Assembly (NCBI RefSeq): GCF_033115175.1
Contig: NC_084837.1
Coordinates: 30,210,266 to 30,274,265, forward strand
Direction of reading: 5' to 3'
From: Lepus europaeus
Lineage: Eukaryota; Chordata; Mammalia; Lagomorpha; Leporidae
Length of the DNA stretch: 64,000 nt
The notes beneath the pieces are model-generated. The model was not told the origin of the DNA. It saw nothing but the letters and a program-made list of their open reading frames with translations, and ran no database searches. Made by a program: the position numbers and the translations under genes. Shown here piece by piece: positions 36,201 through 48,200 of this stretch (its first letter is position 1; each line of letters begins with the position of its first letter).

Positions 36201-39200
36201 AAGAACTTAAATAATAATCTCATAGCTAGATTCACTTCGCCATCAGTCAAGTATACAGTAAGTAGAAAAAAACCTCCCTTTCAGACCAAAGGGAAAGAAA
36301 GTTTTAAAGTGAGAATATAATTTTCCTCATGGGCATTGTCTACCTTAGAAAAACTACTACAGAACATGCCTGTGACTATAGACTTGTAGTTCAGGCCCCC
36401 GAAGATTAGAGATGGGACTTGGGCACTCCCTTGACTTGCATCCTCTGGTCTGCTTTAACACAAACCAGGAGGAAAAGAAAGCTCGGCATCAGAAGCAATG
36501 GGTGGCAGGCCTATTAATGGCTGATCTATACAGTGATCTGCCCTCAAGGAGACCCAACAGGCCAGTCCACTGCAGTGGCTTTCAATGTGGTAAGCCTGGG
36601 CTTCAGCAGAAGTCAGCTTGTGAAGAGCCCTGGCAGCTCTGCCAAGAGTTGGATCACTGGAAATGGACCTGCCCTGGAGTCGAAGGATGACCAGGTCAGA
36701 GCCACAGATCTTATTGGCTCTAAGCTGAAAAGCCCTTCACTCAGCCCTACTTCCAAAGTGACCACTGCAGCTGAGGGGATGGTCAAGTAGGGTCAGCAAC
36801 ATTGCAGGCAGAACTGTACATTTCTTGTTAGAGATGCCACCTGCCTTTACCTGGCCAGCTCTCCTCCCAGGCCAGCCAAGTAATGAAAGTCAACAGAGTG
36901 CCTTCCCCTAGGAGGTTCACACCTCCCTTAGGATATACCCCATGTGAAGAGATAGATAGGTCTGGGCCTCTTAACTTACAAGGCCTAAAGCCCACCAAAT
37001 TATTATCAAGCCCCTTCTGTCAGGTTCTATTTGCCTCTCAATCAGAAAACTTAATTGTAGCTTAGACAGCACCTTTCTTAGCTCCTCTAATAATGACTGT
37101 GTCCTTTGTTCTAGACCATGTCTAGCACACTTGGGCCTCATTCCTTCGTAATCATAACCTCTACTCTACCACCAATGACTCTACTCCCAACCTGTGTGTA
37201 CTGATGGTCCTCTTCCCCACTTAATGCTGTATAATTGTTCAAACCTGGTAAATGCCACTCTTAGGATCATTGGTTACTATTCTCACTCTGTCTTTTATGA
37301 CCTTGTCTAAATATGAGCAGAGTCGGCAAACTTGGAAGGCTTCCATAACCTTGGCAACTCATGACGACAGCCTAGGGTGGTTACTGGCACCATAAACTAG
37401 AGAGTCAATTTGTTGGGTCAACAACAGGAGCCATTGTGCACTTGCTCCTCATGTGGGATCTCTGTCCTTAATGTACTGTACATTTTGATTTAATGCTATA
37501 ACTAGTACTCAAGCAGTATGTTTCACTTTGTGTTTCTATGTGGATGCAAACTGTTGAAATCTTTATACTAAATTGATCTTCTGTATATAAGGAGAATTGA
37601 AAATGAAAAAAAAAAAAAAAAGAAGTTGGAGATATTTTACTAAAATATGTCAGATGATGATCTGGATGCTCACTATCTCTCTTACCTCATTTCCTACTAC
37701 TTCCCCTCTCCCTCATTCCAAATACATTACTATTTCTTTTTTCTTTTTGTTAATTTTTAATTTATTAAGATCTGTTCAAGCATTTTTTATATATATTTTT
37801 TAATTTATTTGACAGGTAGAGTTATAGACAGAGAGAGATAGAGAGAAAGGTCTTCCTTCCATTGGTTCACTCCCAAATGGCCCCCACAGCAGATGCTGCG
37901 CCAATCCAAAGCCAGGAGCTTCTTCCCGGTCTCCTATGCAGGTGCAGGGGCCCAAGCACATGGGCCATCCTCCACTGCCCTCCCGGGCCATAGCAGAGAG
38001 CTGTACTGGAAGAGGAGCAGCCAGGACTAGAACCCGGTGCCCATATGGGATGCTGGCGCTGCAGGCGGAGGATTAACCAAGTAAGCCACGGTGCCAGCCC
38101 CAAGCATTGTTTGAAAATACTATTTTGTGAAAGTTCTCTGTTACTTGGCAAAAGAAATTTTTTTTCTTGTTTATTTGAGAGGTAGAGTTACTGACAGAAA
38201 GAGAGAAAGAAAGAGAGAGAGTTTTCCATCCACTGGTTCACTCCCCAAATGGCTGCAAGGGCAGAGCTGAGGCAATCCAAAGCCAGGAGCCAGGAGCTTC
38301 TTTCAGGTCTCCCATCTAGGATAGGGGCCCACACACTTGGGCAATCTTCTGCTTTCCTAGGCCATATCAGAGAGCTGGACTGGAAAAGGAGCAGCTGGGA
38401 CACAAACCAGTGCCCATACGGGATTCTGGTGCCGTGGGCAAAAGCCCACTATGCCACAGTACCAGCTCTGGCAAAATTTTTTTTTAAAGACTTATTTATT
38501 TGAAAGGCAGAGTAACATGAAAGGAGAGGAGAGAGGGAGAGAGAGAAAGAGATCATCTTCCATCTGCTGGCTCACTCCCCAATTAGCCACAATGGCTGGG
38601 GCTAGGCCAGGCTGAAACTGAGTCAAGAATTCCATCTCAGTCTCACATGTACCAGGTAGCAGGGGCCCAAGCATTTGGGCCATATTCCGCTGCTTTCCCA
38701 AGCACATCAGTAGGGAACTAACCTGGAAACAGAGCAGCTAGGACTCAAACTAGTGTTCAGATATGGGATGCTGGCAACACAGGAGGCAGCTTAACCCACT
38801 GGCCTACAATGTGCACCCTGGGAAATTGAGTAAGTTCAGTTTTGTGTCAGTTGGTTTTAAAAACCCACAATCCACAAAGCATTCTTTTTGTAGTCTTTCA
38901 TCAAATGGCACCTTCTCAATGAGGCATTGTCCACTATTAATACCCCCAAACTCAGCTACTCCTAATCCTGCTCATTAATGTTCCATTTTTTTTTCATTTT
39001 TCCTTAAATTTTCCATCTTACAGTATACTAAATAACTTAGTTATGGGTCAGCCTACTTCTTACTTAAGAATCTAAGTTTCTTAAGGAGGTATATTTTGTA
39101 TATTTCTTCACTAATATACCTGTCTCAAGTGCCTAACATAGTACTGGGAACAGAGTAGGCCCTAACACTTGTTAAATGAACATTTGGAATTGAGCTACCC

Positions 39201-42200
39201 AAATCAATCTGGAAAGAAATATTCAAATTAGCACAAACCTATAAACAATCATGTCTAAAATAAAGCGAGTATTATAGAATTTAAATGAAAATAAATAAAT
39301 ATTTTGTATATACCAAATTCAATCGCCTTAAAGTCTAGTTTCTTCAAAAACTGATTATTTAAGTATATCCACATTAAAAAATTGAAGTAAAACATTTAAG
39401 TAAAAGCATTTAAGTAAAACCACATTAAAAACATTGAAAAAATTTCTAAAGGCATCATTTATAACATTTACCATTTACAGCTTGTGAAAGTTGAGTCTCA
39501 TCATTTAAGAAGTCAAGTAATGAGGAATCCTGTTCATTTTCTGACTCATCATTTTCATCTGACGAAACACATTCTGCATTTTCTTCAGAAAGTTCTGCTT
39601 CGTCATCTATAAACTTCCTAGCTATATGCTAAAACAAAATAGAAAACATGAGGATTCCTTGAGAAAATCATTTTCATTCAGAATTGAAAAAAGTTGTGGA
39701 AAACAGATTTCATGTAAATGCTTTTAAGATAAAAAATACGATAGAAAACTGCAGAAATCAAAATTTACTTTTTAAAAAATTTCTCCTGATAGCTCCAAGT
39801 AGGATAAAACCAGCAGGTCAGCTTGCTAAATGTTTATTAATAATCAGAAAATCTTCCAGTTAATTAAATTTTGCCCATAAAAATATCAAACCACAGCAAT
39901 GTCCAGAAGCAAAAATGTGCTGAGAAGTCTTTTTCAACTATTTGAATATTAGGGATAGAACAGTACATAATTATAGAGCAAATACTCTGAAACTTAGGGT
40001 TCTGCCTCCATATTTCTGTCAATTTGACCCACAAATTCTCAGTAAACTTAATATAACATTGCAAGGTAAAGTATCAAAACACAAGGAGAAATGAAAATAT
40101 CACATTTTAAAATTTTAATTCAGGTAAAAAATAAAGCTGGTGTAAAAATACTTTCAAAAACTTCTCTTTTGAGAAAATGTACAGAGAAATCTACTTGATA
40201 TAAAAACTAGTGATCTCCAATAAAAAATATATTATATATTTTTTGAAGAAAGAAACAAACAAAAAAACACCTACGTTGAGGTTCCTCTGCTTCTTTTTCA
40301 CCTTGACACCTCTTCTGGCATTCCTGTGATGACCCATGAAGTCTTCTGACTGTGGATGTGGTTTCTTAAAATTCTCACTCTCATCACTAGATGATAATTC
40401 TAGCTATAATAATTGCACAAAATTCTTTCATTAGAAAAATATACCTGGATTGTTTTATCAGTGAATTTCTCAAGGGTTATTATTTTATTTTCATTTTAAA
40501 TATTTGGCCTAATATCTCCTTCTTAGACAAATAAATTGCTTTCACAACTCACAACTATGTGATAAATATTTAATACTTAAAGCTAATCAGCTGGATAATA
40601 CCAAATTAAGTAACATAAGTTATACTAATATATATATATACTCATTCTATTTAGTGTCATATCAAATACAGTCACACTGAGAACACTCCACAGTGATTTT
40701 ATTTCTGAAAACTAAGGGAAGATAGAAATTTCTATCACATAGGATAAACTATGCACATATTTTTCTTGTAATATTTACCACAAAAGAATTTGGATTACTG
40801 TATATTATCTGTTACTTACTCTGTTTATAGGAACCCTGCGTCGTTTCACAGCACAAAGTGGAGAATCATCTTCATTATTTTTTTGATCCTACATAAAATA
40901 AATAAGTTGATAAATAGATAACAGTCTTATATATAATTATATTATTTTAATTATGGAAAGACGTACCTCAGGAGATTTTAAAACATTTCTTTTTGGCTTT
41001 TTACTTTTTCTTAGGAAAATATCATCTTCACTTTCATTACTTGTAGATAATTGTCCATCTATAATTTAATGAAAAAAATGAACCTGGTCAATAAATTTAA
41101 GTTTAGCCAATCTTTTTAAGATTTATTTTATTTATTTGAAAGGCAGAGTTACAGACAGAGGGGGACAGAGATCGATCAATCGTCCATCCACTGGTTCACT
41201 CCCCAAATGGCCGCAACTGGGCCAGACGAGTCAAGAGCATCATCCAGGTCTCCCATGTGTTTGTAGGAGCCCAAGGACTTGCGCCATCTTCCCCTGCTTT
41301 CCTAGGCTCATTAGCAGGGAGCTGGATTGGAAGTGGAGCAGCTGGGACTCAAACTGGCACCTATAAGGGATGCCAGCATTGCAGGTGGTAGCTTAAACTG
41401 TCATGCCACAACGCCAACCCCCTACCCAATCTTAATAATCTATTTTATCGATGGCTGCAATAAAAATTGCTTCTGATCGGGCTGGCATTGTGAGATACAA
41501 GTTAAACCATTGTTCACAATGCCAGCATCCCATATTGAATTGCTGGTTATTTTCTTCAAAACCAATTTCTTCTCAAGATTCATTTATTTAGTAAGTTAAA
41601 AGAGAGAGGGAAAGAGAGACACAGAGACAGAGATTTTCCACCCACTGGTTCATTCCCCAGATGACTATAAGAGCTGCAGCTAGGCCAGGCCAAAGCCAGG
41701 AGCCAGGAGCTTCATCCAGGTCTCCTACATGGGTGGCAGGGTCCCAAGCACTTGGGCCATCTTCTACTGCTTTTCCCAGACCCTTAGTAGGGAGCTGGAT
41801 TGGAAGTGGAGCTGCTGAGACATGAACTGGGACCTATATGGTATGCTGACCCTGCAGACAGCGGCTTAACTCACTGTACCACAGTCCCAGACCCAGGTAG
41901 ATGCTTTAATAATACAGAATGTGAAGAAAAACTTGTGGATTTCTGTTAGTTATCAGTTTCTGTATAACAGATTATACCCTCCCCCACTCCAAATCAGTGA
42001 CTTAAAATAATATGTATCTCACAGTTTCTCTAAGTCAGAAATTCTATTATTGTCAATGTATCCAAATCACACATATTCCTGAAAAGTCAAAAAGAAAATC
42101 TACATCATACATGAAGACTTTCCAATCTAATCTTATTCATCATTCTCTGAATCTCCTAATACCCTCTATTATCTTATTTATTTGGTAGTCATTTCCACAT

Positions 42201-45200
42201 TTTACTGGCATCTTTTCAAATCTATATGTCATACAACCTGTGTTCTACAACCAGGACTAGGGCCAAATCTTAACACTTCATATATTTCACAGCGTCTAGC
42301 ATAACACATTTCCTGTCACATGTATAGCAAAAATATATGTAGAAAAAAACACATCTTACATCATTGAGCATCATCCTAAGAAAAATACACATCAATTATA
42401 CAGTATTTGTGTTTGTGTATTGCATCACATGCTGAGAAAAAAACATTTGGAAAAATTATAGAAGTAGTTCTAGAGTAATTATTCTACGTGGAGTTAGGGA
42501 TTTTATAATTATGAAATCTTACCTTCAGTAGAATGACAGAATTGTTGCAGATAGATTTGATCACTGCTTTTAGTCTTTTCTAGTGAGAATTCTAAATCAT
42601 CTAAAGTTGAATTCAAGGTTCCTTTGAAACTTTGTAAATTTACTTTTTCCTTATTACAATCATGCATTTCCTTTCTTATCTTAGAAAATGAGTTCAATGT
42701 CTTTGGTTCAGAAAGTGGTGTACTCATAACTTTTTTTCCCGCTGGCAAAGAAAACTGAGAAAACCCAGGAGAGATAGATTCTTTATTTTCTGTTGCACTC
42801 ATTGGAAAACTTTCAAAATTTGGACTCTGAATATCTTCACTTGATGGAAAAGGAATAATTCCACTTGTAAAATTTTCAACATAACCTTTTGATTGACTTG
42901 AAACATAATTTGCATTGCTTTTTTCCTTAACATCTAAATTTGCTTCAGATTCACCTAGAAGTCTACTGTTATTTGTATCTGATACACATTGTAATATTTC
43001 ATCATCAGAATCTGGACTACAAAATCCTAAATCAAAGGTAACAGAAAATAATTCCCTAGAACAATCAAAAGCATATTCATTGCTCTTCACTTTTTCCTCC
43101 TGTACATCTTTCAAATCTTCATGAGATTCCCAATTGTTAGTATTACAGATGATTTGGTCTTGGGGTTCAGAATCATTGTCTAACAGAAGTTCATCAGAAA
43201 TTAGGAACTGAGAAACTGGAGCCATTTCATTTATAGTAGTTCTGTCTGACCAACAAATAGATTTGCATTTACTCTTCAAGGGAGAAACACTCATATCATT
43301 AAATTCTTTATCAACATCTTCAAATAACAGTAAACTCTCATCATGATCAGTGAAAAATATTGAGAGGTCACTGTTATCAACATCATGATTGTTTTCTTTA
43401 ACTAAATTCTTTGCCAGTTCTGTGTGTATTTGAACATGACTTTTATGCACTAAACTTCTATTCTGAATATCTTTATTTACTTCATCATCACAGTCACAGA
43501 GGAAAGGCTCATCAGAAATTTTATCATTTATTGTACCATAAAGGCAACTTTTTTCAGAAGGATGATTAATAAGTTTATGTGAATTCAATTCTGAATTCTG
43601 TTGAGAATTCACAGTTGAATTTGACATCAAGCAAGTGGGTTTATCAAAGCCCTTAGCAATTTCATATTCCAAGTCTTCAAGTCCACTCACAGGTGGAGGA
43701 GAATTAGATAAAAATCTCTCTACTTTAATTAGTATCTCTTTTGTCAATGAATGATAATTACAAAATTGATCATCTGTTTTAGCTATATAAAATTCTTCTT
43801 CATATGGAAGAATTAAGTTAGATAAAACAGATTTCTCATCACTGAAACTGTTATAACCAGAATCTAAAACATTTCTAGCAAGTGAACTAGGAGATTTATT
43901 CAATAACTGACCCTCTATTAATGATTCATATGGCTGACTTATCACATTTTCATTAACAGTACATGTGGAAGTCACTTTATCTATATCTGATGTCCTTTTA
44001 TGATTTGCTAGGTCTAACTGAACATTCTTTTCAATAGAATTTCTGTCTGTAGCTAAAGAATCCATAACATCATGATTTTCTTTATAGGACTGATCTTTTT
44101 TTACTTCTTTAGAAGCTTTTTTCTTTAGAGAAGTAGTTTTAGTATGCTTAATATAAGTTTGTTTAAAAATGTCAGCACACTCTTCATCAAATTCTGTCAT
44201 TGATAATGAACTGTCTTGATTTATACTCTTTGCAGATTTCTTGTGAGTAGTAAAGGTGCCTCTGGCAAGATTATTGTATTCATTCCTGGGAGCACTAGAT
44301 GTTGAAATAACATCTTCCATATGTAAATACGATTTAATATCCAATTCATAACTGCATTCTCCCTGCAGATGAGCAAAATGAAAAAGTCAAAGGGAAACAA
44401 AACAGAAAAAACAATTTTAAGAGAAGAGCTTCATCCTATATTGAAATACTTTATAAACATTATACAAAGAATAAAATGTTGCATCATTCAATTTTCATTT
44501 ATACCTTAAAGTTATTCTGATAAGTCAAACAAAATTTTAAATGTTACTACTGTGATACTGTTATCTTTAATCAATTTTCTGTATCCTTAGTACTTAACAC
44601 AGATGACCCACGACAAAAATCAATAGGAAAAAAATTTACATAAAAATACAAATACTGAGATTTTAAACCTCTAACACTTAACTCAACAATTATTCTAATT
44701 TCCTAAAAGTAGATATTTAAGAATTGAATATACTTTCATGCAAAACACATATACATGTTAAACTTATTCTCTTTTCTTTTATTTGAAAGGCAGAGTTTCA
44801 CAAAGAAGGAGAGAGACAAAGACAGAGAGATCTTCTGGCATCCATCTGGGGAGTGAACAAGCAGATGGAAGATCTTTCTGTCTCTTCCTCTCTCTCTGTA
44901 ACTCTTTCAAAATAAATAAAATAAATCTTAAAAAAACTTAAACTAACTACTTTTCACAAAGCATTAAGTATATTATGATTTTACTCTGCCCTAACAATAT
45001 TTACAAGTGATAGTCTTCTTCTAATTAATAAAGCCTATTTTCTCTCCGAATGCAGAAAACTGGTTCCTTATTTAAAGTACAAGAAGCTTTATAGAAAAAT
45101 AAAAATACTCCCAGCTATTGTTATTGGTAATAAACACTTTTATAATAAAACCTCAAAGTAAGCAAAATAAAGGTTAAGTATTTCAATTTTATCATCATAT

Positions 45201-48200
45201 GAACAAGACAAAGTTACAATAAAGCCTTACCTCTTCATGTCTCATTCCTTCAATCATTTGCATAATGCTTACAAAATGGTAGCATCGATCTGAATGGTCT
45301 ACTTGATATGTAGGAAAAGGACGGTCTTGCCACACTCTCCATTCAGAGAGAGACAAGTGATAGATTCCAGTCGTTGGTTCTTGAATCTTGATTAATGATT
45401 TTTAAAAAAAGTAAAAGGTAACATCAGAGATACATACTCAGATTTCACAATTGTTCTTAAAAAAAAAAAAAAAACCCACAGTGTATAGATAATCAGTCTA
45501 AAAATAAGTAATTTTAATTCATTAAGATACTCTCAACTAAAAATCTCAAGAGAAAAAAATGCTTTCAGAAAGTACAAAGATGTATTTTAAAATGTAAATA
45601 CATTTATAATACAAAGATGCATTTTAGAGTTAAAAATACTGTTAAGTAGTTACAACTTGACCATATTCCCATTCATATAGTTCCATGTTAACAGCAAATA
45701 TTTAATTTTTTTTTTTTTTTTTTTTTTTTTTTTGGACAGGCAGAGTGGACAGTGAGAGAGAGAGACAAAGAGAAAGGTCTTCCTTTGCCGTTGGTTCACC
45801 CTCCAATGGCCGCCACGGCCGGCACGCTGCGGCTGGCGCACCACGCTGATCCGATGGCAGGAGCCAGGTGCTTCTCCTGGTCTCCCATGAGGTGCAGGGC
45901 CCAAGCACTTGGGCCATCCTCCACTGCACTCCCTGGCCACAGCAGAGAGCTGACCTGGAAGAGGGGCAACTGGGACAGAATCCAGTGCCCCAACCAGGAC
46001 TAGAACCTGGTGTGCTGGCACCGCAAGGCAGAGGATTAGCCTGTTGAGCCACGGCTCCAGCCAACAGCAAATATTTAGGAAAATGTATTTGGTTTCAAAA
46101 CTACTATTTTTCTAGATTTATAACCTACAATCTAATAAGGAAGCACTCATAATCATTGAGTGATACTGATCCTAACTATTTAAGCTTGCTGCTATTCCTC
46201 ATTCTCTGCCACTGAAAACAATCATAATGCTGATAGCTATATAATGTAAGATCTATAAATCTCTTGGGTTGTTTTTCCAGCTCTCCAGGCACATATACAA
46301 TCCTTGACCAGTTTGTGACTTTCATTAAGTTCACCAACAATTTGTTCATAATAAAAAAAATGAGCAACCTCCAGTCTTTGGTCATTTATATCAAAGACAT
46401 CACGATGATGAGACAAGAGAGGTGGCTACTACACTAGAGACCTTGGTAAGACTTATGCATTCCAGATATGGGGAAATAAAGCCTGTGATGCTCAAGGGCC
46501 TAAGCCATTAGTAAAGTTGTCTGGGAACCAATTGTCACAGGCCTGCTAGACACTCCCTCTGAAGTAAAAGACCATCATTTGCATCTTCTACCTCTACGTC
46601 AAAGAAAAAAAGCATAGTCCTGATAGGTCACTTTGGGTTCTTAGAGAAACACATTCAAGATCAATGAATGCGGGCCTGCTGTGTTCAAGTGCTATGATCT
46701 ACATGCTTCTGTTTCCTCAAATGCCTATGTTGAAATCCTCAAGAGGGTGGGCACTGTGGCATAGCTGGTAAAGCCAACACCTGCAGTGCTGGCATCCCAT
46801 ATGGATGCTGGTTCATATCCCAGCTGCTCCACTTCTGATCCAGCTCTTTGCTATGGCCTAGGAAAGCCGTGGAAGATGGCTCAAGTCCTTGGGCCCCTCC
46901 ACCCATGTGGGAGACCCAGAAGAAGCTCTAGGATCCTTGCAGCTCCGGCTGCTGGGTGGGGCCACCATGGTCATCTGGGGAGTGAACCAGAGGTTGGAAG
47001 ACCTCTCTCTCTCTCTGCCTTGCATTTCTATAACTCTGCCCTTAAAATAAATATATAAATCTTTAAAAAAATTTTTTTTAAATCCTCAAGCATGAAAATT
47101 TTTTTTTGACAGGCAGAGTTAGACAGTGAGAGAGAGACAGAGAGAGAGAGAGAGAAAGGTCTTCCTTCCACTGGTTCACCCCCAAAATGGCCGCTACAGC
47201 CAGTGCGCTGCGCTGATCTGAAGCCGGAAGCCAGGTGCTTCCTCCTGGTCTCCCATGCGGGTGCAGGGCCCAAGCACTTGGGCCATCCTCCACTGCCTTC
47301 CCGGGCCACAGCAGAGAGCTAGACTGGAAGAGGAGCAACCAGGACTAGAACCCAGGGTGCTGGTGCCGCAGGTGGAGGATTAGCCTAGTGAGCCACGGCG
47401 CCAGCCAAACATGATAATTTTAAGAGGTGGGGTTTCTGAGATATAAGGTCATAAGGCCAGCGCATTCATGGTTGGGATTAGTGCTTAGAGAACCAGCTCA
47501 TTGCTTTGCCATTTGAGGACACAAGAAGCTAGCATCTATAAATGAGAAAGCAGGTCCTCACCAGACACTGCATCTGCCAGTGCCTTGATCTTGGACTTCC
47601 CAGAAGTATGAGAGAAAAATTTCTCATTTTTATTTAAACAATAATACCCAACTTAAAGTTTTAAATATAATTTCAGAAACAAAAAATAAAGACCAATTTA
47701 TACAAAGATGCTCATCACAGTATAATTTATGTTGGTAAAATATTGAAAGGACAAACCCAATAGGGAAACAGCCAAGCAAACTACAGTATATTGTAAGGTG
47801 ATAACTAAATAAGATTATGCTTACATTAAAAATGTTTATGTAGTAGAGAGTAATGAAAAAAGAACTTATGTAAAAGTATCTATATACAATAAATAAGAAA
47901 ATTAGAAGTCTTATAAACGTAATGATTCTTTTTTAAATTGATTACATTCTAAAATTTTTAAAGTAAGCTGACAATGCAGTCACGACATCTTTTATTACTC
48001 CCAAAGTTTTATGTAACTATTATAAAGAGTACCTGAAAGCATGTTCAACTTACTGGTCTGTTCTCCTTATTTTGTAAAGACAGAAACTGAACTTCAGGTA
48101 ATCTTATCTCTTTAATTTTATCACTATCCCTTAATCTATAGAGTTTGTTCCATAATTTAAATTCTTCTTCAGATAACAACCAATCTTTCTTTAAGTTACT

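Larger units (their letters stand above)
32628..37620 (+). mobile_element. Half-L1 (HAL1-type) composite retroelement, full length, no ORF2
   Basis: Order: L1-type 5' UTR (32628-33533), intact ORF1 (33534-34595), about 1.8 kb of AT-rich non-coding sequence, a decayed retroviral gag-pro-like segment (about 36400-36870), a rabbit L1 3' UTR (from about 37320) and an A-tract, all inside one 15-bp duplication. So the whole unit moved as one RNA by target-primed reverse transcription. No endonuclease or reverse transcriptase reading frame exists anywhere in it, so it must have used L1 enzymes in trans. It lies antisense to FANCM within an intron. Confidence 0.88.
32370..37760 (+). mobile_element. 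Probable L2 LINE fragment hosting the 5 kb L1-type insertion
   Basis: 32460-32627 (AAATCCTGTCAGTTTTATG, TGGATTATTGCAACAG, CATTCTCAACAG) and 37636-37760 (ATGTCAGATGATGATCTGG, CTCTCTTACCTCATTTCC) read through as one L2-like 3' region once the insertion is removed. Only these flanks belong to it. Confidence 0.6.
46690..47640 (+). mobile_element. MST-like MaLR LTR interrupted by two SINEs
   Basis: LTR pieces: 46690-46743 (TGCTATGATCTACATGCTTC, GTTGAAATCCTCAAG), 47080-47098 and 47407-47640 (TTTTAAGAGGTGGGGTTTC, CCTCACCAGACACTGCATC, TTGATCTTGGACTTCCC). The order matches the MST/THE1 class of ERVL-MaLR solo LTRs. No internal sequence is seen. Confidence 0.75.

Noticed and set aside
36533..37065. 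ORFs of 85 and 60 codons after the ERV-like segment
   Set aside because: They are short, in different frames from the zinc-knuckle remnant, and lack recognisable domains. I treat them as chance frames in a decayed region.
40271..40274. Alternative donor four bases after 40275 for FANCM exon 17 equivalent
   Set aside because: Using it would break the frame with the next exon, while GTAGGT after AAC keeps phase 0.
42915..43124. Plus-strand ORF inside the large FANCM exon
   Set aside because: Shadow frame of the Ser/Asp-rich minus-strand coding sequence.
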